A stretch of 41,454 nt of DNA. Source: Phenylobacterium sp. GTDB taxonomy: Bacteria; Pseudomonadota; Alphaproteobacteria; Caulobacterales; Caulobacteraceae. The notes under the pieces are model-generated. The model did not search any database, had not been told where the DNA came from, and worked only from the letters and a program-made list of their open reading frames with translations. Below, piece by piece: positions 36,021 to 41,454 of this stretch (the first letter of the stretch is position 1; each line of letters starts with the position of its first letter). Location: positions 1-41,454 of the forward strand of contig NZ_JAICYI010000028.1 in assembly GCF_025934275.1 (NCBI RefSeq), in the 5' to 3' direction. Made by a program: the position numbers and the translations under genes.

Positions 36021-36995
36021 ATGGCGAGCGCTCCTTTCACCCCCGCCTCGCCGATGGGATTTTGGCAGACCTTCGGCCCGCGGGCGGATCCGGTCACGGC
36101 CCTGAACTGGGGGTTCAGCGCGCTCTCCGTCGCCGTGGTGGTGATCGTCACGGTGCTGGTCGTGGCGGGCGTCGTCACCCGCGCCCAGCGCGGCGTCACG
36201 GACATGGCGGGTCTGGCTGTCTCACGCCCGCCGGGCGGCATGCGCTGGATCTATATCGGCGTGGCCCTGACCTTTGTGGCATTGGTGGCCTCGCTGATCT
36301 GGACGGTGGCGGTGCTGGCGGCGGTCAATTCTCCCGCCGGACGGCCGGCCGTGACCCTCGAGGTCACCGGGCATCAGTGGTGGTGGGAGGTCGCCTATGA
36401 CGGCGGACCCGGCGAGAGCTTCACCACCGCCAACGAGATCCACATCCCCGCCGGCGCGCCGGTCGAGGTGAAGCTGAAGGGGGCGGACGTGATCCACTCC
36501 TTCTGGATCCCGGCGCTTACCGGCAAGACCGACACCATTCCCGGCCGCACCAATCTCGCCTGGCTGCAGGCGGACCGGCCCGGCGTCTACCGCGGCCAGT
36601 GCGCCGAGTACTGCGGCGAGCAGCACGCCCACATGGCGCTCTATGTGAAAGCCGACGCCCCCGCAGATTTCGAGGCGTGGCGTCAGGGTCAGCTGAAGCC
36701 CGGCGCCGTCCCCGCGACGCCCGATGCCATAGCCGGTCAGCAGGTGTTCTTCGAGCGATGCGGCGCCTGCCACACGGTCCGCGGCACCGAGGCTGGCGGC
36801 GCCGTGGGCCCTGATCTCACCCACCTGATGAGCCGCACGACCATCGCGGCCGGGACCTTGCCCAATACGGTGGCCAACCTCTCCGGATGGATCGAGAATC
36901 CGCAGGCGCTGAAACCCGGCGCAAAGATGCCGGCCACCTACGTGCCGCCCGCGCAGCTGGCGCAACTCCGCGCTTATCTGGAGACGCTGAGATGA
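36021..36995 (+). CDS. coxB: Cytochrome c oxidase subunit II with fused cytochrome c (caa3 type)
   Basis: A 324-residue subunit. Two membrane helices (about 31-52 and 77-101) precede the CuA cupredoxin domain with GHQWWWEV (117-124) and ligands H159, C194, E196, C198, H202 and M205 (QCAEYCGEQHAHM). A C-terminal cytochrome c domain has CGACH (247-251) and axial M303 (AKMPATYV). No signal peptide is evident, and the N-terminus is short for subunit II. The heme c domain lets it take electrons directly from small cytochromes. It overlaps coxA by 4 bp (ATGA). Its cytochrome domain resembles the two small cytochromes at 39990 and 40361. Confidence 0.95.
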   Translation: MASAPFTPASPMGFWQTFGPRADPVTALNWGFSALSVAVVVIVTVLVVAGVVTRAQRGVTDMAGLAVSRPPGGMRWIYIGVALTFVALVASLIWTVAVLAAVNSPAGRPAVTLEVTGHQWWWEVAYDGGPGESFTTANEIHIPAGAPVEVKLKGADVIHSFWIPALTGKTDTIPGRTNLAWLQADRPGVYRGQCAEYCGEQHAHMALYVKADAPADFEAWRQGQLKPGAVPATPDAIAGQQVFFERCGACHTVRGTEAGGAVGPDLTHLMSRTTIAAGTLPNTVANLSGWIENPQALKPGAKMPATYVPPAQLAQLRAYLETLR

Positions 36996-38941
36996 GCGCC
37001 TGGGAAGACACCCGCGCGCCGGAGACGCGCCGCCTCGGCGCGCCCGGACTTGGCCGCGAGCTCGAGGAGATCTGGGGCGAGAAGCCGGGGCTCCTGGGCT
37101 GGATATCTTCCGTCGACCACAAGGAGATCGGCAAACGCTACATCGTGACCGCCTTCGCGTTCCTGATCCTCGGGGGACTGGAGGCCTTCGTCATGCGGCT
37201 GCAGCTGGCCGGCCCCGAGCTCCGTCTGCTCACACCCGAGGCCTACGACCAGCTCTTCACCATGCACGGCGTCACCATGATCTTCCTCTACGCCGCGCCG
37301 ATCCTCTCAGGGTTCTCCAACTACCTCTGGCCGCTTCTCTTGGGATCGCGCGACATGGCGTTTCCGCGGCTCAATGCGCTCTCCTACTGGATCTACATCG
37401 CGGCCGGCCTCTTCCTCTACGCCGGATTCGTGGTCGGCCGCGGGCCCAACGACGGCTGGTTCAACTACGTCCCCTATGCGGACCGCGCGCACGACCCCGG
37501 GATCAACATCGACGTCTACGCGCTCGGGCTCATCCTGCTCGGGATCTCCACGACGGTGGGCTCGGCGAACTTCGTGGTCACCTTCCTGCGGACCCGCTGC
37601 CCGGGCATGTCGGTGAATCGCGTGCCGATCCTGACCTGGGGCACGCTCACCGCCTCGGTGGGCAACCTCCTGGCCGTGCCTTCCGTCAGCCTCGCTTTCT
37701 TCCTGCTCTGGATGGACCGCCAGTTCGGGACCCACTTCTTCGATACCGGCCAGGGGCAGCCGCTGCTTTGGCAGCACCTCTTCTGGATGTTCGGCCACCC
37801 CTGGGTCTACGCCATCGTGCTGCCGGCCATGGGCATGGTCTCCGACGGCCTGCCGACCTTCTGCCGTCGACCGCTGGTGGGCTACACCCCCGTGGCGCTG
37901 GCGACCGTCACGACAATGGCGCTGGGGTTCGGCGTGTGGGTGCACCACATGTTCGCGACCGGGCTCCCCAGCCTATCGCTGTCCTTCTTCTCCGCCGCCT
38001 CGATCATCATCGTCATCCCGAGCGCGGTGGCGGTGTTCGCCTGGACGGCCACCATCTGGACCGGCCGGCCGGTGATCACCACCGCCTTCCTCTTCTTCGC
38101 CGGCATGATCGTGCTGTTCGTGATCGGCGGCGTGTCGGGGTTCATGACCGCGTCTGCGCCGCTGGACTGGCAGCTCACCGACACCTACTTCATCGTCGCC
38201 CACCTCCACTATGTCCTGATCGGGATCAACGTCTTCCCGGTGGTGGGCGGGCTCTACTACTGGTTCCCGAAGATCACCGGCCGCATGCTCGACGAGCGCC
38301 TCGGCCGCTGGAACTTCTGGACAATGTTCCTGGGCTTCAACATCGCCTTTCTGCCGATGCACCTGCTGGGCGTGCTGGGCATGCCCAGGCGCATCTACAC
38401 CTATCCCGACGGGATGGGCTGGAGCACCACCAATCTCATCGTGACCCTCGGCTCGGCGCTGTTCGCGGCGGGCGTGCTCCTGCTGCTGGTCAACGTGGCG
38501 GTGAGCCTCCGGCGCGGGGCCAAGGCATCGGACAACCCCTGGGCCGCGCCGACCCTGGAATGGGCGACGACTTCACCGCCGCCGCCCTACAACTTCGCCG
38601 TCATCCCAAGCGTCGCGAGCCGGCACCCGCTCTGGGAGGCTCGGCTCGGCGAGAGCGACGCGCGCTCGCGCCTCGACGAGGGGCTGTTGCTAGACCACGG
38701 TCGCGAGACGATCGCCACCACCCCGCTGGACGCCGAGCCGAACCTCATCCTGGAGATGCCGCCGGACACGCCCGCTCCGTTCCTGCTTGCGCTGGGGTTG
38801 GCCATCATATTCTCGGGCGCGGCCGGCCATTGGTGGTGGCTGGTCGGCCTGGGCGCTGTGCTGATCATTGTCGCGCTGCTGATCTGGTTCTGGCCCAACC
38901 GCACGCACGCGGACGAGCCCGGGCAGGCAGGCCATGTCTGA
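36992..38941 (+). CDS. coxA: Cytochrome c oxidase subunit I, lacking the usual proton-channel residues
   Basis: Heme-copper oxygen reductase core, 649 residues. Heme and copper ligands are intact: H92 (low-spin heme), H269 with Y273 (CuB and cross-linked Tyr), H318-H319 (CuB), H404 and H406 (hemes). The D-channel entrance is kept (RDMAFPRLN, D121 and N128), but the motif GHPEVY reads GHPWVY (W271 instead of Glu). The K-channel lysine of PTGIKIFSW is A347 (PSAVAVFAW). RR at 466-467 is conserved. After the core, residues about 520-595 form a linker, and two further membrane helices (596-635) end the protein. The start at 36992 overlaps coxB. Confidence 0.95.
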   Translation: MSAWEDTRAPETRRLGAPGLGRELEEIWGEKPGLLGWISSVDHKEIGKRYIVTAFAFLILGGLEAFVMRLQLAGPELRLLTPEAYDQLFTMHGVTMIFLYAAPILSGFSNYLWPLLLGSRDMAFPRLNALSYWIYIAAGLFLYAGFVVGRGPNDGWFNYVPYADRAHDPGINIDVYALGLILLGISTTVGSANFVVTFLRTRCPGMSVNRVPILTWGTLTASVGNLLAVPSVSLAFFLLWMDRQFGTHFFDTGQGQPLLWQHLFWMFGHPWVYAIVLPAMGMVSDGLPTFCRRPLVGYTPVALATVTTMALGFGVWVHHMFATGLPSLSLSFFSAASIIIVIPSAVAVFAWTATIWTGRPVITTAFLFFAGMIVLFVIGGVSGFMTASAPLDWQLTDTYFIVAHLHYVLIGINVFPVVGGLYYWFPKITGRMLDERLGRWNFWTMFLGFNIAFLPMHLLGVLGMPRRIYTYPDGMGWSTTNLIVTLGSALFAAGVLLLLVNVAVSLRRGAKASDNPWAAPTLEWATTSPPPPYNFAVIPSVASRHPLWEARLGESDARSRLDEGLLLDHGRETIATTPLDAEPNLILEMPPDTPAPFLLALGLAIIFSGAAGHWWWLVGLGAVLIIVALLIWFWPNRTHADEPGQAGHV

Positions 38942-39536
38942 GGGGGTCTACCGCGGCCAACCCTTGCCCGTCGGCGCACGCGGCAAGAACAGCGTGGGCT
39001 GGTGGGGCATGCTGTGCCTGATCGCCACCGAGGCCTCGCTCTTCGCCTACCTGCTGTTCAGCTACTATTACGTGGCGATCCAGCGCGGACCGTCCTGGGC
39101 GCCGCAGCCGCATCCAAGCCTGCGGCTCTCCGGCCCCAATACCGTGGTGCTGCTCGCGTCCAGCGTGGCCGTCTGGTGGGGCGAGGAGGGTGTCAAGAAG
39201 GGCGAGCGCGGCCGCCAGCTTGTGGGCCTCGCCATCGCCATCGGGCTCGGCGCCGTCTTTCTCGTCGTGCAGGGCTTCGAGTGGCGAGCCAAGACGTTCA
39301 ACCTCGCAAGCGGCTCCTACGGATCGCTGTTCTTCACCATCACCGGCTTCCACATGGCCCACGTGATCGCGGGACTGCTGATCCTGATCGCCGTCTTCGT
39401 CTGGTCAGCCATGGGTTACTTCAACATCCGCCGGCATGCGCCGGTGAGCATCTCCTCCATCTACTGGCACTTCGTCGACGCGGTCTGGCTGGCGGTCTTC
39501 TTCACCTTCTACGTCACCCCCTACCTGTTCTGGTGA
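38934..39536 (+). CDS. coxC: Cytochrome c oxidase subunit III (short form)
   Basis: A 200-residue, five-helix subunit III lacking the first two helices of the seven-helix form, as is common in bo3-like and alternative oxidases. The N-terminus reads NSVGWWGMLCLIATEASLFAYLLFSYYY. The conserved LASGSYGSLFFTITGFHMAHVIAGL and the C-terminal SSIYWHFVDAVWLAVFFTFYVTPYL are present. It starts 8 bp inside the end of coxA. The two extra helices at the end of CoxA could stand in for the missing subunit III helices; this is inference. Confidence 0.94.
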   Translation: MSEGVYRGQPLPVGARGKNSVGWWGMLCLIATEASLFAYLLFSYYYVAIQRGPSWAPQPHPSLRLSGPNTVVLLASSVAVWWGEEGVKKGERGRQLVGLAIAIGLGAVFLVVQGFEWRAKTFNLASGSYGSLFFTITGFHMAHVIAGLLILIAVFVWSAMGYFNIRRHAPVSISSIYWHFVDAVWLAVFFTFYVTPYLFW

Positions 39537-39540
39537 GGCA

Positions 39541-39993
39541 ATGAGCACGGCCTTTCCTCAGGAGCATCCTTCGCCGCACAGAAACAGGGTGCGCCTGCTC
39601 GGGCTCCTTTTCGGGCTCGCCGCGGGTCCGGCCGCCTGGATCGGCCAGATGCTGCTCGGCTATGGCCTCTCGAGTTATGCCTGCTATCCCAAGGACGAGC
39701 CGAGGACGGCGAGCCCGCCTCCCGGCTGGAACGGCGAGCAGCTCTGGCTGCTGGTCATCAACCTCGCCTGCCTGGCGCTCGCCCTCGCGGGCCTGCTGGT
39801 CGCGCTCGCGCACTGGCGGCGCGTCGCTCAGGAGAAGGCGGGCGGCGCCCATCACATGCTGAACCTCGGCGAAGGCCGCGCCCGCTTCATGGCGCTCAGC
39901 GGCATGCTGACGAGCGGCCTGTTCGCCGCGACGATCCTCTTCAACACCGTCAACATCCTGGGGGTGCCGGCCTGCTGGAGCATCGTGCGGTGA
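39541..39993 (+). CDS. Membrane protein of unknown function in oxidase operon
   Basis: A 150-residue protein with three likely membrane helices: about 18-45 (LLGLLFGLAAGPAAWIGQMLLGYG), 68-90 (LWLLVINLACLALALAGLLVAL) and 115-140. The loop SSYACYPKDEPR and the C-terminal LGVPACWSIV each hold a cysteine; these could lie on the same side of the membrane and pair, but this is speculative. I do not recognise a named family. Its position, 4 bp after coxC and overlapping the next cytochrome (GTGA), suggests an accessory or assembly role for this oxidase. Confidence 0.8.
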   Translation: MSTAFPQEHPSPHRNRVRLLGLLFGLAAGPAAWIGQMLLGYGLSSYACYPKDEPRTASPPPGWNGEQLWLLVINLACLALALAGLLVALAHWRRVAQEKAGGAHHMLNLGEGRARFMALSGMLTSGLFAATILFNTVNILGVPACWSIVR

Positions 39994-40364
39994 GGCGCCT
40001 CTCGCTTCCCTGCCTCGCGTGCGCCGCCGTTCTGCTGGCGAACTGCACGGCATCGCGGCCGCCGGGCGGCGCGTCCGCCGCCGGCGGCGATCCGCAGCGC
40101 GGGCGGATGCTCGTCAGCCAGGTCGGCTGCGGCGCCTGCCACGAGATCCCAGGGCTGAGATCAGCCCGTGGCCTGGTCGGACCGCCGCTCCTGCACATGG
40201 GCCGCCGCACGACGATCGCCGGCGTCCTGCCCAACACGCCGGAGAGCATGGCCCGCTGGGTGCAGCACCCGCAGGCGTTCGTCGCGCGCAACGCCATGCC
40301 GGAGATGGGCCTCTCTGAGGCCCAGGCCCGCGACGTTACGGCCTACCTCGAGAGCCTGGAATGA
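39990..40364 (+). CDS. Small cytochrome c lipoprotein (first of tandem pair)
   Basis: A 124-residue monoheme cytochrome starting at GTG 39990. The lipoprotein signal ends at C19 (LLANC), the heme motif is CGACH (47-51) and the probable axial methionine is in NAMPEMG. The block GRRTTIAGVLPNT matches the next gene and the heme domain of CoxB. It overlaps its neighbours by 4 bp on both sides. It is expected on the periplasmic face, passing electrons to the CoxB heme. Confidence 0.9.
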   Translation: MRRLSLPCLACAAVLLANCTASRPPGGASAAGGDPQRGRMLVSQVGCGACHEIPGLRSARGLVGPPLLHMGRRTTIAGVLPNTPESMARWVQHPQAFVARNAMPEMGLSEAQARDVTAYLESLE

Positions 40365-40732
40365 AGCCGGTCGCGGCCATCGCATGCCTTGGCCTCGCGG
40401 CGGCCATACTTGCCGGCTGCGGGCCAAACCCGCCGCCGCGCCGGCTTGGCTTCGGGGACGTCGAGCAGGGGAAGATCATCGCCGGGCGCGAGGCGTGCGG
40501 CTCGTGTCATCTCATCTCCGGCATGCAACAGGCGGACGGTCTGGTGGGGCCGCCGCTTGACGCGTTCGGCCGCCGCACCGTCATCGCGGGCGTGCTGCCG
40601 AACACCACCGATAACCTGACCCGCTGGCTGAAGTCGCCCCAGGCGGTGGTCCCCGGCAACGCCATGCCCGACACGCGCCTCACCGACCAGCAGGCGCGCG
40701 ACCTCGCCGCCTTCCTGGAAAGCCTGCAGTGA
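40361..40732 (+). CDS. Small cytochrome c lipoprotein (second of tandem pair)
   Basis: A 123-residue paralogue of the preceding gene. It has a lipoprotein signal with C20 (ILAGC), heme motif CGSCH (46-50), the shared GRRTVIAGVLPNT block and NAMPDTR with the likely axial methionine. The ending LAAFLESLQ parallels LTAYLESLE-like ends of its neighbour. ATG 40361 overlaps the previous stop. The pair probably arose by duplication of a cytochrome domain like that in CoxB. Confidence 0.9.
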   Translation: MKPVAAIACLGLAAAILAGCGPNPPPRRLGFGDVEQGKIIAGREACGSCHLISGMQQADGLVGPPLDAFGRRTVIAGVLPNTTDNLTRWLKSPQAVVPGNAMPDTRLTDQQARDLAAFLESLQ

Positions 40733-41298
40733 GGCCGGTCCCAACCCCGCTGAAGTGGCTCCTGGCCGGGCTGGTGGGCTTCGCAGGCGCCGGGGTGCTG
40801 GCGGGCGCGGCGGCGCTCTATGTCATCTTCTCCGGCGCATTCGACGCCTCCGCGAGCACACCCCACCGGGCGATCGTCGCCTGGGCGACCCACACGACCA
40901 TGATCCGCTCCGTGCGGGCCCGGGCGGCGGATATCACGGCGCCGCGCGCCTTCTCGGCCGCGGAGGTGCAGGCGGGCCTCGGGTCCTACGATCAGCACTG
41001 CGTCGCCTGCCACGGCGGACCGGGGATCCCGCGGGCGCCCTTCGTGAGCGCCATGACCCCCACCGCGCCCTACCTGCTGGACGCGGCGCGCCGCTGGTCG
41101 CCGGCCGAGCTCTATTACATCGTCCACCGCGGGGTGAAGATGACCGCCATGCCGGCATGGGGCGAGGTGCTCTCCGACAAGGAGACCTGGAACCTCGTGG
41201 CCTTCCTCGAGGCGCTCCCCAAGATGTCCGCCGCCGACTACGCTCGGCTCCGGCAAGCTCAGCTCGCCGCGGCGAGCCCGGCGCGGCCGGACCGCTAG
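40729..41298 (+). CDS. Membrane-anchored cytochrome c
   Basis: A 189-residue monoheme cytochrome from GTG 40729, overlapping the previous stop. It has an N-terminal anchor helix (WLLAGLVGFAGAGVLAGAAALYVIF, 10-34) and the heme motif CVACH (91-95). The block ELYYIVHRGVKMTAMPAWG carries the expected axial methionine and is followed by TWNLVAFLEALPKM. It resembles the cytochrome at 26924-27472 more than its direct neighbours. It is the last gene of the operon seen. Confidence 0.9.
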   Translation: MRPVPTPLKWLLAGLVGFAGAGVLAGAAALYVIFSGAFDASASTPHRAIVAWATHTTMIRSVRARAADITAPRAFSAAEVQAGLGSYDQHCVACHGGPGIPRAPFVSAMTPTAPYLLDAARRWSPAELYYIVHRGVKMTAMPAWGEVLSDKETWNLVAFLEALPKMSAADYARLRQAQLAAASPARPDR

Positions 41299-41454
41299 CG
41301 CAGCCGGAGCGCATGTTCGCGGTTCAGAGACGCGCGTCGCAATTCGCGCCTGTTGGCCGGTGAAGACGCCGCGTTGGGCGCGGAGCTTGTCGGCGGTGAC
41401 TGAGATGGCTCCGAGATTCCCGGCAGTTGCGCGGAGGGTGGGAAGCGGAGCTAG
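41299..41454. other. Right-edge sequence without recognised gene
   Basis: The last 156 bp hold no recognisable coding sequence or hairpin terminator. A minus-strand frame stays open to the edge but shows no family motif, so a gene entering from the right cannot be excluded. Confidence 0.3.

Overview
The window is GC-rich throughout. It encodes an alphaproteobacterial-type chromosome segment, most plausibly from a member of the Caulobacteraceae or a relative such as Phenylobacterium. That placement is inferred from the Entner-Doudoroff gene set, the clustered acyl-CoA genes and the alternative caa3-type oxidase; no ribosomal gene is present to prove it. There are no tRNA or rRNA genes, insertion sequences or CRISPR arrays. 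Genes are tightly packed, with many 4-bp start/stop overlaps. Only two gaps exceed 300 bp (27473-28054 and 32160-32745).

Region 1 (1-17400) handles sugars. On the minus strand, otsB-otsA (trehalose synthesis) run towards a ligD that leaves the left edge. Divergent from them is zwf, followed by a GH15 glucoamylase-like protein, pyk, a glycogen-debranching-type enzyme and a GT4 glycosyltransferase. Then comes a tight pgl-edd-glk-eda operon. Glk, Zwf, Pgl, Edd, Eda and Pyk are thus all encoded within about 13 kb, next to enzymes expected to release glucose from alpha-glucans. A small unknown gene and plsY close the region.

Region 2 (17400-24800) is an acyl-CoA catabolism cluster: a DUF4242-type small protein, a crotonase, an acyl-CoA dehydrogenase, a class III CoA-transferase, a P-loop kinase-like protein, a DUF35 zinc-ribbon protein paired with a thiolase-like protein, and an acyl-CoA ligase. 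The crotonase lacks the usual catalytic glutamates and the thiolase-like protein lacks the usual cysteine nucleophile, so the substrate and chemistry are open.

Region 3 (24800-32160) holds a membrane-anchored winged-helix regulator with tandem 11-bp repeats at its start, two c-type cytochromes, and a small anaerobic-type regulon. The regulon contains ppsA, a PAS-domain protein and pfkB, with four FNR/FixK-like boxes at regular distances from the three start codons. A decayed universal-stress-protein fragment lies beside ppsA.

Region 4 (32160-41300) is one long plus-strand operon for an alternative respiratory chain: ctaG, a lipoprotein PQQ dehydrogenase carrying the lanthanide-type Asp-x-Asp motif, a cytochrome c lipoprotein, coxB (CuA plus heme c), coxA, coxC, an unknown membrane protein and three more small cytochromes c. 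CoxA lacks both the D-channel glutamate and the K-channel lysine. This suggests an oxidase with altered proton handling, fed by periplasmic alcohol or aldehyde oxidation.
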